This document shows positions 23,501 through 33,715 of a stretch of 64,000 nucleotides of DNA, one piece after another. Position 1 is the stretch's first letter. Every line of letters starts with the position of its first letter. This DNA is from Asterias amurensis (Eukaryota; Echinodermata; Asteroidea; Forcipulatida; Asteriidae), in assembly GCF_032118995.1 (NCBI RefSeq), contig NC_092656.1:23022965-23086964 (forward strand). Reading direction: 5' to 3'. Under the pieces are notes generated by a model. The model did not search any database. It had not been told where the DNA came from and worked only from the letters and a program-made list of their open reading frames with translations. Made by a program: the position numbers and the translations under genes.

Positions 23501-23885
23501 TAAAAATGGAGCAAATATGTTGACTAGACTAGCTTAGCTGTCCAAATTGTACGTGTTGGACCAGATTGCCGGTTGCGTTCGAGCTTGGGTCGTAACCCTC
23601 CGGCTTCGCCGTCGGCAGGAGGGATACGTTATCGCATGGAGGTAGGATCGCAACTACGCTTGGCTATAACAAAGGGTCTACTTCCTAACTTACAACAACT
23701 GCAACACTAAACACTCTGTGCAACTGGCAACAACAACTGTCAAATGAATATTCAATAACAATATTGTCATAAACTATCAATTCATGCGTATTTTATATTA
23801 TTATTACAATACCGTTAAATAAACACTTTTTAGTAAATCCTACCTCCCTATGCTTGTCAGAAACACTTTCAGTACCACCAGACAT
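17556..23885 (-). CDS. HAUS1: HAUS augmin-like complex subunit 1
   Basis: Eight coding exons on the minus strand, all phase-compatible: 23844-23885, 22527-22701, 22052-22184, 21501-21635, 20991-21114, 19095-19160, 18092-18211, 17556-17606. They give 281 residues; human HAUS1 has 278. Diagnostic matches to the human protein as I remember it: VRAWLERAFAGAPIPQYEIN near residue 15, followed by ERTMEILHGL and an acidic helix; and the C-terminal block LKSKLDSYHNLPPDVSLAKV, IEEAKREL, ending ELSRNIDLMRM. The protein is almost wholly coiled coil, as expected. HAUS1 is one of eight augmin subunits that bring gamma-tubulin to the sides of spindle microtubules. The start ATG (MSGGTESVSDKHRE) sits about 0.5 kb from the divergent NEIL1 start. 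Introns contain a LINE scrap, two MITEs and a short tandem array. Confidence 0.95.
18470..18605. repeat. Dispersed repeat (TGATGAATTTTGAGACCCAA type)
   Basis: Matches 54,880-55,020 through ACTTTCAGAAAGATA, then TGATGAATT.TGAGACCCAATTA and CACCTTATAAGGGTT. In a HAUS1 intron. Confidence 0.6.
18640..18945 (+). mobile_element. Decayed LINE 3' end (C-terminal tail of the ORF)
   Basis: Translation of the plus strand reads YISELRQVYTPLRNLQSS, then SRHSWDDRYFSSAAPRIWNS, QPLNLRS and FKFILKF across a frame change near 18,800. This is the usual tail of non-LTR retrotransposon ORF2 proteins (Y-PSR-LRSS ... GDRAFS-AAP-LWN-LP ... FK--LK-HLF). Antisense to HAUS1, within an intron. Confidence 0.7.
20258..20554. 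mobile_element. MITE with CATAGAG / AACTAGAGGGC ends
   Basis: Left end CATAGAGC...TTATAAGAACTAGAGGGC and right end GCGCCCTCTAGTTCTTATAA..CTCTATG form a terminal inverted repeat of about 35 bp around a GC-rich core with repeated GCGCGC and GCCATTTT. About 297 bp, HAUS1 intron. Confidence 0.75.
20823..20959. repeat. Degenerate short tandem array (CTTGTGCAAGAC-like)
   Basis: About ten imperfect 11-14 bp units of the form GAC.TTG.G.AA, ending 31 bp from HAUS1 exon 5 (on its downstream, donor side in the transcript). Confidence 0.7.
21210..21362. mobile_element. MITE with AAGGTTTATCGCGA ends
   Basis: AAGGTTTATCGCGA at 21,210 is exactly mirrored by TCGCGATAAACCTT ending 21,362. The 153-bp element sits about 95 bp upstream (in transcript sense) of HAUS1 exon 5. 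Confidence 0.8.
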
Positions 23886-24409
23886 CTTGTTTCTCTCTGA
23901 AAATCATGGGAATATTACTAACAAACAACGCAAAATGATTGAAACTTGCACTCTCTACTTTCTGAAAGACGATCTCTTGTCTAATTTAGTATGGCGCCCT
24001 CTTGTGACATTCAAAAATCCCGCCAGTGGATAAATAAATTGCTGGATTCGTGTAGAAATTTAGATAAACAATGCATGTGTAAATTGACTTTCATCTATTT
24101 AATAATACAAAATAACTTTCATTTTATATTTTATGGTTCTATTATTTATTATTTGTTGTGCACCTGTCATGACAGATCATACGGGAAGTCCTTGTTATGA
24201 AATATATCCACCTCACTCTCGTATTGATCGACCCCGTTGCCAGTTATGGTTGTTGATTTTGGTCTCACCTAGGTACAAGTCTGCACACACGTGTGAAGTT
24301 ACGTAAAACTGTAAACAACCAAGATCAAATCCTGCATCGTCGCTTGCCTTTTTCCGATAAACTAGTCAGAAAACTTTAAAAAATTCAGTTGCAGTAACTT
24401 CTGATCATC
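23886..24409. promoter_or_regulatory. Shared head-to-head promoter region of HAUS1 and NEIL1
   Basis: Only 524 bp separate the two start codons. Visible motifs: a CACGTG E-box at 24,288-24,293 inside CACACGTGTG, and the palindrome TTACGTAA (bZIP type) at 24,299-24,306. No TATA box is clear on either side. A bidirectional promoter is an inference from spacing. Confidence 0.55.
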
Positions 24410-27400
24410 ATGCCCGAAGGTCCAGAGCTTTACCTTGCAAGTAGGTTTGTGAACAATGTTTGCGTCGGCCGTGTTTTCACAGGGAAAGTGATTAAATCGC
24501 CAGTTCATAAAAGTGATGAAGTGCCTTTCGAATCCAAAGAATACACAATCTCAGCAGATGCCAGGGGAAAAGAAATGCAGCTCATCTTAGCAGAACTTGA
24601 AGAAGACAAGCCCAAATCCAAAGCCAAGAAGAAGAAAGGGGATTTGAAACAATCAAGGATACTCTTTAGATTTGGAATGTCTGGAAAATTTGAGTTCACC
24701 ACAATTCCTGAAATTCACAAACATTCTCATTTGCAATTTTTCACCAATGATGATCCACCAATGGTGTTGAGCCATGTTGATGTACGAAGATTCGGACGAT
24801 GGGAGGTGAATGCTGATTGGTCGAAACAAAGAGGACCTGATCCAATGTTCCAATATCAAGATTTTAGGTTTGTTTGTCAAAAGTTAAAACTGTGATACAT
24901 TGTCCAATGTGACTGCAACTGACTTATTTTGTTAGGATATTTTCAGTATGGTGTCACCACTTTTTCACTCATGTTCACAAAAAAGGGATATTTCATTGAG
25001 GTAAATTATTAGATACTATATTATTTCATATCAAATGAAAAAGTGGTGGCGCCATACGGAAACTTTTCCTTTTGTTAAATGTTATGAATACGAGTGATTC
25101 TGGGGCGCTATACTTTACTATAATTTCAAAATTTCTCATTATAATCAGTACAGTTGTGCTAGTATGAACGATAGTGACAAATTTCCAGGGAAAAAGTTAA
25201 GCGCCCCTAACTGTGTCTATTAGCTGCGATATATTTAATCGTTATCCTCCATCCTCTCCTCCTGCAATCCTGTATGGCGGTCACAGGATGGAGGGTTACA
25301 ATTACAATGAATTTGAAACTTATGTATTCTGCCACCAGTTTTTCAAAAAGGAATATCTACGACAAGTAAACCTACTCGGTTCTTATCAAAGTCTCAATAA
25401 TCTTAGTACCTATCATGATAATGATTCCCAAACAGAATTGTATTTTTGTCAATTTATTTTCAGTCATCATTTTTCTAACCCACACTTTGAAACAATGACA
25501 AGATGAGAAAATAACAATAACAATAATTTTAAATATTATTTGATGACATGATTTCTTTCTTAGATCCAACGTGGTGAGTAATATCAAACGCCCTGCATTT
25601 GAGAGGCCAATTTGTGAAGTTCTACTCAATCAGAAATACTTCAATGGGATTGGAAACTACCTACGAGCAGAAATTCTCTACAGGTTCCAGTATCATAAAG
25701 CCTCTTTCACACAGAGCAACTTAACAAGGGTCCCTTGAGTAATTGTAGCGTGTTGTAATTGTAGCAATGAGTGTACAGTGTAAACAAACAAATCAAGCAT
25801 CCCGCAGTGTGTATGGAAAAGCATGGCTTCTTCTGAATCTGAGTGCCTCTGCTTCAAGCCACACTTGACCACACACTAGACATCCATGGTGTCCTGGTTT
25901 GTTTACATTGTATTCCACAGATTTATTGTTGGGAGAGATGAGATGAGACCCTACACTGAAGCAGATTTGCAACTGTTATACGGGTTGAATTTGGTCACTT
26001 TTGCTTGAAATTTTGCCTTTACCAGCTGCTGAAAGACAAATATACTTTTTAATTTTGTCTGTGATATTACCAATTGCTGTGTGTACATAGCATAAAGTTG
26101 TGTACTCTTCTTGTTCCTTTAAAGGCAGTGGACACTATTGGTAATTGTCAAAGACCGGTCTTCTCACTCGATGTATCTCAACATATGCATAAAGTAACAA
26201 ACCTGTGAAAATTTGAGCTCAATTGGTCGTCGAAGTTGCGAGATAATAATGAAAGAAAAAACACCCTTGTCACACGAAGTTGTGTGCTTTCAGATGCTTG
26301 ATTTCGAGACCTCAAATTCTAAATCTGAGGTCTCTAAATCAAATTCGTGAAAAATAACTTCTTTCTCGAAAACTGCGTCACTTCAGAGGGAGCCGTTTCT
26401 CACAATGTTTTATACTATCAACCCCTCCCCATTACTCGTTACCATGCAAGTGAGGATTTATGGACAATAATCATTTTGAGTAATTACCAATAGTGTCCAC
26501 TGCCTTTAATTGTTAAACTGTTAGTACTTATAAACAAGTCATTAGAATATCTCAAAAGAACTGTGTATTTTTTTGAATGCTGTATTAAACAAATTTTGTT
26601 CTGCTGTGTTCCTAAATAAACAGAATGGGCATCGCACCGTTTGAAAAGGCCAGGAATGTCCTCGAGGGGCTCAGTGAAGAACCACCAGATGTCAAAGTGA
26701 AGGTCAAAGGTCGTGATCTAAAAATAAAAGTTGAGGAACCTGCAGTTGACATTCTTCACCTATGTCACATTGTACCTCTAGAGGTTATAAACCTAGGTAA
26801 GAAAGATATAGAATCTATTACCCAAAGACTTTATTTCAAAAGAATTCAAGTCAGGAACAAAGACCTTGGCCCAATTTTATGGCTCTGCTTACGGAAGCAG
26901 GCTTATGACAAACGTATTTCACGGGTTAGCAGCTACTTTTTGCTTCTGCGCGTGCATACTCCACGTTACTAGGCATTGTATGCTTACAAGGCTAGCGCAG
27001 AAATTCAGTGCTTGCACGTAAACGGGGAATCGCGATCGTAAGCGCAGAATTCGGCAGTAAGCAGAGCCATGAAATTGGGCCCAGTAGGCCTATCTGTACT
27101 TTTATGTGGCTCAAAATGTGCAGGAAATAACAAACATGTGGAAATTTAAGCGCAATCGTTCATCATAGTTGTACAAACATTGTGTATAAGTGGAGTATAT
27201 GTACGAGTAGAAGCGATGGTATCGTCTCAATTGATTTGGCTGAGCAGTGCTGAATCCACCAAAACCAGGTTATTGGAATCAGAGATTTTATCAAGCTTTG
27301 TGGTTATGTACCCTTTCTGTTCAAGAGGCAGATTTGTGTATTTTGAATATTCGTTGCCGTCTGTGACTCTGCTTAGTTCACACATGTATGTAGAAGATGT

Positions 27401-30054
27401 ATGCTTGGAAACCTGAGCACAGAGTTGATCAAAAAAGACGATTCTACCCCTTGATCAAGAAGGTACTTGTTACTGTAAAGGTGTCTCAATGGCACTTCTG
27501 ATAATAACACTAAACTGACACCTTCGTTGGAAATGTAGGAGGTGGAGGCTACGACCCCGAGGGTCGACCAGCAGACTACTCCAAGTTCAACACATGGCTT
27601 CAATGCTACTACCAAGAGGGAATGAAGAATCTAATGGATCATAACAAGAGAACCATCTGGTTTGCAGGTCCTGCTGGCCCAATGACACCCAAAGGTCAGT
27701 CAAAATGCTTCTAAAATACCTTCCTAACACCCCCTTGTCTTGTGACTATTCTAGTATTTAGGGAGGGGATGGATTTGACTTTGAGGGTCGACCTTGACTT
27801 GGCTACAGTGTTAGTATCAGCAGGCATGAAAATTCTGATGGACAGCAATAAAAGGTTTATCTGGTTCAGTAGACCTGCTGGACCTATGGCACCCAAAGGT
27901 CATCAAATGATACAACAAATTATTGTGTGGTCCTTGGGGACCCGGCAGTTGTATATTTAGGGTTAATTTTGCTCTGGTCACCTAAAATACTCAAAGGTTG
28001 GTCATTCAGCCAGTGGTGTGTCTTGGTTTTAAAATGTGATTGTGTGAATCTGCTGGACTTATGGTACCCAAAAGTTAGTCATCAAATGGTAGAAGCAACT
28101 TATGGTCATTGAGGACCAGGTAGTGACGTACCTAGGGTTCCTTGCAACTGGTGACGAAGTTAGGGGGCTGTGCCCCTTCACTTACTTTGGCTTTGGAAAC
28201 CTTTGCATTGTTTTTAAATATTAGTTATGGGCTTAGATATTAGTCACAATTCTGACCAGTACTTTCAGGTTGGATCAGTGGTTTCTTTCCCTGCCCAACA
28301 CCTCGTTCACCCAGTTCAATGGTACATTCCACTGTTATCTACATTTTTGTTTGTATTTTGTTATAGAGTTGAAATCCAGAAGTCCTGTTAAGAGAAAGAA
28401 TAAAGAGACAATTTCGGATCAAGAGGGGACAGCACCAAGCAGAAAGGTTGGTCAAAATTTGAAAAGAAGTACAAGTAATTTCTTTTAAAGGCACTGGAGT
28501 CCAGTACTACTGGATTGTACTACCTGCTACGGTCATATGACTGTAGCAGGTAGTACAATCTGACCTGCAGTTTTCATGCTTACCAATAGTGTCCAGTGTA
28601 CAAATTCAAATTTTCCTCATAGAGGTTGCCATATTTTGTTATTGTTGATTTTCTTTTGCGTAGAAAAAGGTGACCAAGGCAACAGTAACTCCTAAATCCA
28701 AAGACAAAACAAAAAAGACGCCATCAAGCAGGAGGAAGACAAACTCCAAGCAGGTTTCCCCACCAAAGCCGTCCAGGAAACAGAAAAAGATTGAGCCACA
28801 GGCCAAGAAAAGCTTGGCACTGACGAAGACAATACCAGAAATTACTCCCATTCAGAGGCGTTCTACCAGAAGGGTGACTGCCATAACAAACGGTAAGACT
28901 GTTTTTTCTTGAATATAAGAATTGTCAATTTGGCTCAATGCTCAACATGGCCCAATTTCATTGCGCTGTTTACCAAATGCAAATAATCGCCCCTTATGGA
29001 ACCAGGGTTAGTCTTGCTTTCTTCAAGCGTGTTTCACAGGTTAGCATGGAGGTTTTGCTTTTGCATGTACAGTACTCCATGTTGCTAGGCATTCTTTGCT
29101 TACACAGCTAGGGCAGCAATTTGGGAGCAACTTGGCACAGGACTGCTAGTACATAGTTTGCATCCCAGGCAGAATCGAAAACGAAAGTTTAGAGGAATGA
29201 GGAAAAGGACTATTATTTCAATTCATGTTATTGTTAAAAGCTTTTGGCTTCAAGCATAGATTATTGACTCAAGACCATGCATAATAGACAATTTATAACT
29301 GATGGTGTCTTAAATAAATGCAGCCACTGTGTGTTTCACAGGTTAGCATGGAGGTTTTGCTTTTGCATGTACAGTACTCCATGTTGCTAGGCATTCTTTG
29401 CTTACACAGCTAGGGCAGCAATTTGGGAGCAACTTGGCACAGGACTGCTAGTACATAGTTTGCATCCCAGGCAGAATCGAAAACGAAAGTTTAGAGGAAT
29501 GAGGAAAAGGACTATTATTTCAATTCATGTTATTGTTAAAAGCTTTTGGCTTCAAGCATAGATTATTGACTCAAGACCATGCATAATAGACAATTTATAA
29601 CTGATGGTGTCTTAAATAAATGCAGCCACTGTAAGAACCCATGCAGTGCTGTCATATCCGGTTGGTTTTGCGGTTCCTTCCCTGCCTTTCATCTCGGTGG
29701 ACCCTGGTTTGAATCCCTCTGAGGCCTTGCATGGGGAGTAGTTTTTCAGTCCCTTCCTGATAGCGGGACAAATAAGTGGTAAAATAGTCCTTTTTCTTGG
29801 AGGTAAATCCATTTACCTTGGATATGTACGCATGCTCAACTTAACCTGATAAGTGTGCTAGCATTCCAAAGTCTCCATTGTTTCGGGGCATCATTTAAAG
29901 TAAAAGAAATTGTGCAATGATAAGAAATGTTCCTGTTTCCATTCCAGGCGTACAAATCCAGACACCACAACGGAAAAAGAGTGCATCCAAAAAGAAGGCA
30001 ACGACTTCTCTAAAGGAGTTAACGTCATCCAAAAAGAAAACCACGAAGAGATAA
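24410..30054 (+). CDS. NEIL1: Endonuclease VIII-like 1 DNA glycosylase
   Basis: Seven exons join in phase: 24410-24867, 25564-25683, 26624-26796, 27539-27694, 28367-28446, 28664-28892, 29948-30054; 440 residues (human 390). NEIL1 removes oxidised bases and cleaves the strand by beta,delta-elimination in base-excision repair. Seen: N-terminal MPEGPELYLASRFV, whose Pro2 and Glu3 are the family's catalytic pair after Met removal; Lys54 in ARGKE; RFGMSGKFEF and HVDVRRFGRW; the helix-two-turn-helix block NQKYFNGIGNYLRAEILYR; and the zincless finger NKRTIWFAGPAGPM with Arg288 at the place of human Arg277. The tail from about residue 303 is strongly basic (many KK/RK), like the human disordered tail but longer. 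An extra Lys-rich loop (KPKSKAKKKKGD) lies near residues 65-80. Starts head to head with HAUS1; candidate AATAAA at 30,246 and 30,511. Confidence 0.96.
24935..25069. mobile_element. MITE with GGCGCCACCACTTTTTCA inverted repeats, 8-bp target duplication
   Basis: Bounded by TTTTGTTA at 24,927-24,934 and 25,070-25,077. Arms GTGTCACCACTTTTTCA and TGAAAAAGTGGTGGCGCC are inverted. A sister copy is at 35,317-35,448. The 8-bp duplication suggests hAT-type mobilisation (inference). In NEIL1 intron 1. Confidence 0.8.
26118..26510 (+). mobile_element. GGCAGTGGACACTATTGG-family MITE, best full-length copy
   Basis: Begins TTTAAAGGCAGTGGACAC and ends GTGTCCACTGCCTTTAA, an inverted terminal repeat of about 28 bp. 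A central palindrome pairs GATTTCGAGACCTCA with TGAGGTCTCTAAATC. About 393 bp, non-coding. The reference copy for at least ten full or partial relatives in this window. In NEIL1 intron 2. Confidence 0.85.
26867..27083. mobile_element. Fold-back element, GGGCCCAATTTCATGGCTC family
   Basis: TTGGCCCAATTTTATGGCTC at the left is mirrored by GAGCCATGAAATTGGGCCC at the right. The interior has repeated CGCAGAA/TGCTTAC words that also pair. Relatives at about 28,948-29,165, 41,215-41,412, 48,626-48,840, 52,232-52,463 and 60,483-60,742. In NEIL1 intron 3. Confidence 0.75.
27755..27900 (+). pseudogene. Degenerate tandem copy of NEIL1 exon 4
   Basis: Sixty bases past exon 27539-27694 the DNA repeats its second half: the frame reads AGMKILMDSNKRFIWFSRPA and PMAPKGHQ, against EGMKNLMDHNKRTIWFAGPA and PMTPKG in the real exon. 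An acceptor-like ATTCTAG precedes it and the frame is open in the correct phase, but the first half is scrambled and the donor (GGTCATC) is poor. A third, shorter scrap (GCTGGACTTATGGTACCC) lies near 28,050. Probably a dead exon duplicate. Confidence 0.75.
28488..28610. mobile_element. Small element with a near-perfect 46-nt palindrome
   Basis: 28,514-28,530 (ATTGTACTACCTGCTAC) is exactly mirrored at 28,543-28,559, and the middle GTCATATGAC is itself palindromic, so only one base pair fails. Outer AAAGGCACTGGA and TCCAGTGTAC ends, with ACCAATAGTGTCCAG, relate it to the GGCAGTGGACACTATTGG family. Between NEIL1 exons 5 and 6. Confidence 0.75.
29031..29632. repeat. Exact 302-bp tandem duplication in NEIL1 intron 6
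   Basis: Unit 1 spans 29,031-29,332 and unit 2 29,333-29,632, with no difference that I could find by eye. The unit opens GTTTCACAGGTTAGCATGG and contains the tail of a GGGCCCAATTTCATGG-family element. Confidence 0.9.
29633..29770 (+). repeat. tRNA-derived SINE fragment
   Basis: Has CGGTGGACCCTGGTTTGAATCC, a B-box-like phrase, followed by CTCTGAGGCC. A related piece is at 52,060-52,130. Confidence 0.45.
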
Positions 30055-30641
30055 GACAATGCCAAATGTTGCTAACGTTTGCTCAAAACTATAAGGCCAA
30101 TAATGGCAATTTCATATTTGTAAGAGGTCATTAAATTAAAATGTTTTAGAAATTAGAAGCAAATCAAAATCAACAAAAGAATGTTCTTCTTAGAAACTGA
30201 ATGTTTCTTTTTGTCAAACAAATATTTTGAAGAGCACTCTTGATTAATAAACACCATAAACTCATACAAATAATTGCATCAATGACTTAGTGGTTCAGAG
30301 CAGATAAAATGTTCTCCAGTGAATTAATATGCCCCTTTTTTCGACACTAGAGACGGGTCATAATATTGTCCTTCTAAAGTCAAATACATTGAAGTATGTG
30401 TAAATGTATTTAGCTTGAACTTCTTAGCCTCTGTAAAATTGCACAATTCTTACATCAATGAATTTAAAGTACATTTTATATATATTTTTTAACAACTGTA
30501 TTAACATAAGAATAAAGAGATTCACCTAGAAATTGAGGAGTTTGGTGTAGCTAACGGTCACAATTTATTAGCAGTTTAATGATTCTGTGTAAAAGTAGAG
30601 AAGACAATTAGAGACTGAGACTGATTGGTGGCATCAGACTT

Positions 30642-31026
30642 ATAGGCAGTGGACACTATTGGTAATTACTCAAAATAATTATTAGCATAAAACCTTTCTT
30701 GGTGACGAGTAATGGGGAGAGGTTGATAGTATAAAACATTGTGAAAAACGGCTCCCTCTGAAGTGCCAAAGTTCTCGAGAAAGAAGTAATTTTCCACGAA
30801 TTTGATTTCGAGACCTCAGATTTAGAACTTGAGGTCTCGATATCAACCATCTAAACGCACACAACTTCGAGTGACAAGGGTGTTTTTTTCTTTCATTATT
30901 ATCTCGCAACTTCGACGACCGATTGAGCTCAAATTTTCACAGGTTTGTTATTTTATGCATATTGTTAAGATACACCAACTGTGAAGGCTAGTCTTTGACA
31001 ATTACCAATAGTGTACACTGCCTTTA
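30642..31026 (-). mobile_element. GGCAGTGGACACTATTGG-family MITE, full length
   Basis: Both ends present (TAGGCAGTGGACACTATTGG; ACCAATAGTGTACACTGCC), central palindrome intact. Reverse to the 26.1-kb copy. Confidence 0.85.
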
Positions 31027-31261
31027 TGTAAAAACTGTCTTTTACGTACTTTTTGGGAACACTGGGATTTACCCAAATAAATGTATTTCTATAGAAACTA
31101 ATTTATGTCAACTTCATGTTCTTAATCAAACTTTCCTAGATGGACAATTATTACAACTACAAAGTTTATTTATAAGTTTTTACAAAGAATAATTAAAACA
31201 TCAAAATATTCTTTTGTGACAAACGGTACCGGTATATCACGTTTTCTGTCAATTATTTTTT

Positions 31262-31512
31262 TAAAGAAGTAGTTTCTCACTAAAATATTTGAATTCTATT
31301 TCGAGACCTCAGAATTTGATTTTGAGGTCTCGAAAAAGCATCTGAAAGCACACAACTTGTGTTAAAAGGGCGTTTTTCCTTATTCTCTCGCAACTTCGAC
31401 GACCAATTGAGCTCAAATTTTCACACGTTTGTAATTTGATGCATGTTGACGTACATGTACATGCACAAAGTGAGAAGACTGGTCTTTGACAATTATTACC
31501 AAATGTGTCCAG
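31262..31512 (-). mobile_element. GGCAGTGGACACTATTGG-family MITE, partial
   Basis: Carries the palindrome (TTTCGAGACCTCAGAATTTG...) and the end at ACAATTATTACCAAATGTG, but lacks the first 100 bases. Confidence 0.7.
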
Positions 31513-33084
31513 CGCTCTAGCTCTATAATCTGTTCAGTGACTTTAAATGATTGGCCATTTTAAAGGCCCCATTCCTTTGGGTTAATGCCACCCCACCCCT
31601 TTCACAAAAGTGTGGAATCCCCTGTCGATCCCAGCGGTATCCACCGTTTTGATTGGAGGAAATAATCCACAGTTTTTTTGTGTTTTTTTTGCGGGAGCCC
31701 ACTTCCGCCCACGCCAAGTTATGCAGAAGTTCCTCATTTCACATCGTAGAGTTTATAGCCACTTTATGTTTTGCATCTACTTTGAGCGATTCATGTTGTT
31801 TTATAAACTACGGCTGTCTTGGCCGTTTGCCGACCACAAATTAATGTCATCGTTTGTTATTACTCCCGTAGTGTAGATTATAATGTGTACATTTTTATCA
31901 AGAAAGATACTTCAACAATCACCTGTAAATGTTTCAGCTGAAACAGCAGTATTTTTCATAATGAACCTAGCTTCATTCGCGATGTGTCATTGGGGAGCCA
32001 CTCTGCATCTCTGGCCGTAGCATTTATAAACGGAAACCACGGAACTTTTTATTCAAAATTTTGCCTTCAGTACGTGATGGAGATAAAACTCGCCCTGGGA
32101 TGAGTTTTGGAGATTCAAACTCTCGCTATAATTGATTGATTTCTAATCATGGGGGCACCTAGCTCGGACTAGTAAACCAAGTTCGCACTGAGGATGCTTA
32201 GACCATGGAGCAATAAACTAGACCTACTACCAGTAGGGTAACCAACTTTATAACATGAAGCCTATACTTACGGAAAATTTTTCAGTGGCATGCTGAAAAT
32301 TAAAAACTCGCGCCCCAAATGATGAGCATCACGTGAAAACTATAAGAAGATAAAAATGGCGAAGTAATCCATTGCATGCACGATGAATCCTGTGATCAAA
32401 ATGGGCACGGTTTCTCATAATTGGCTTCACATCCACACCTAACATGAAAAATGAATATTTTCTCAGTAAATGTAACTCGTTTTAGCTCGCAATGACGTCA
32501 AAGTATTGCTGTTTTGACGAACGCCGCCAACGGCAAAAGTGCAGCTAGTTTTTCAAAACCTTCATGTTGGTGTCTCATTTTTTATCTATTTTTATTTTAC
32601 GCAAAATATTCAGAACTGTAATAACAAACACTTTCCTCTTTTGGATGTCAAAGTTGTGTTGGGACGGCATACTGAGTATGCTATAGCGAAGGGGGACAGA
32701 CCGTGGGCTTTTTCAGTTTGGGGTTTGATTCGTGTCAATCGAGCCAAATAGGGTTCACTAAAACCCACACCAGTCATCATTGGTTTAAATAACAAATAAA
32801 AAATTCTACCTCTGAAATAATCAACGAATCCAAATCATGGCTTACATTTTGCGTCGCACCATTTGGCATAAAATTAGAGCCTTAAAAAAAATACGCACAC
32901 AAAAAAGTAAAGTTTGTTTTCAGTTAACTTTAAAAGTCGTGTGTTATTGGAAGTTAATCTGTGAGTGTGACAGGCAGCCTCGCAAACACATCCATCTGTG
33001 GAAATTAATGCTTGACTCATCTTCTACTGCCGCGGGTTGTGCAGGGTTTTGCACCCCCCCCCCCCCCCCACCACACACACCCAC

Positions 33085-33129
33085 CATGGAGGAATAAATT
33101 ATATTTTTTTTCTAATTTATTCCTCCATG
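33085..33129. repeat. Perfect 17-bp hairpin
   Basis: CATGGAGGAATAAATTA at 33,085-33,101 and its exact reverse complement at 33,113-33,129, with an 11-nt T-rich loop. CA-rich sequence flanks it on both sides. Confidence 0.85.
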
Positions 33130-33599
33130 CACACACTAAGTTTGACGAAGTTACCTCAGTGGCGGCTCGGTACTTTATTTTCCGAGATGACGAGATGACC
33201 ATTTCTTACTCTACATCAGTTAATATCGGAGTAATGGATATTGATGTTATATATATATATATTGATTTTACAATTAAACACATCTATAGATTTGACGGTG
33301 GAACTTCATCCCGAACTTTAAAGACCAAGTTGCGGGCGCCCTTTGCTCCCACCACACGGATGCGTAATGAGTCTGCGATGCTGTACAACGAAGGGTTCCC
33401 CCATCTATATTGTCTACACGCCCGTACACAAGACGGGACAACTCGTCACCAAAATAAAACAAGAAATTGCCCACAACGGATATGCTTGTAAAGCTATTTA
33501 GCATTCTTTGTGCTTTTTGTAGAATGAGTCAAATAAAATAACGAATAATATTGTGCTTTTAAAATTAAATTCCTATTTAAGTAAACGTGTTTCTCGGAA

Positions 33600-33715
33600 C
33601 TGATAAGTTGGGGAGTGTGCCCCCGAGGTCAATTTGACGTCATCCCCGGAAGTATGGCCGCGTAAATTTTTTACTGAGGTCACGTGACAACGGCTTTGTG
33701 AACTCTCCGAAGCAG
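33600..33715 (+). promoter_or_regulatory. UBAP2L promoter and non-coding first exon
   Basis: A locally CpG-richer stretch (ACGTCATCCCCGGAAG, ATGGCCGCG) holds TCACGTGA at 33,680-33,687, a palindromic E-box. A donor (GCAG|GTAAAC) at 33,716 would join to the acceptor at 35,608 ahead of the start codon. The transcript start is not determinable from sequence; no TATA box seen. Confidence 0.5.

Larger units (their letters stand above)
30055..33599. other. Spacer between NEIL1 and UBAP2L
   Basis: Begins with the NEIL1 3' UTR (AATAAA at 30,246 and 30,511). Then a full MITE (30,642-31,026), a partial one (31,262-31,512), and unassigned sequence from 31.5 to 33.6 kb. The latter includes the hairpin at 33,085-33,129, a C15 run at 33,053-33,069 and a stretch at 32,490-32,560 shared with 12.4 kb. 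No exon of a further gene recognised. Confidence 0.55.

Noticed and set aside
33012-33491. 159-residue open frame
   Set aside because: Starts in a proline run coded by the C homopolymer and crosses a hairpin and AT repeat; not protein-like.
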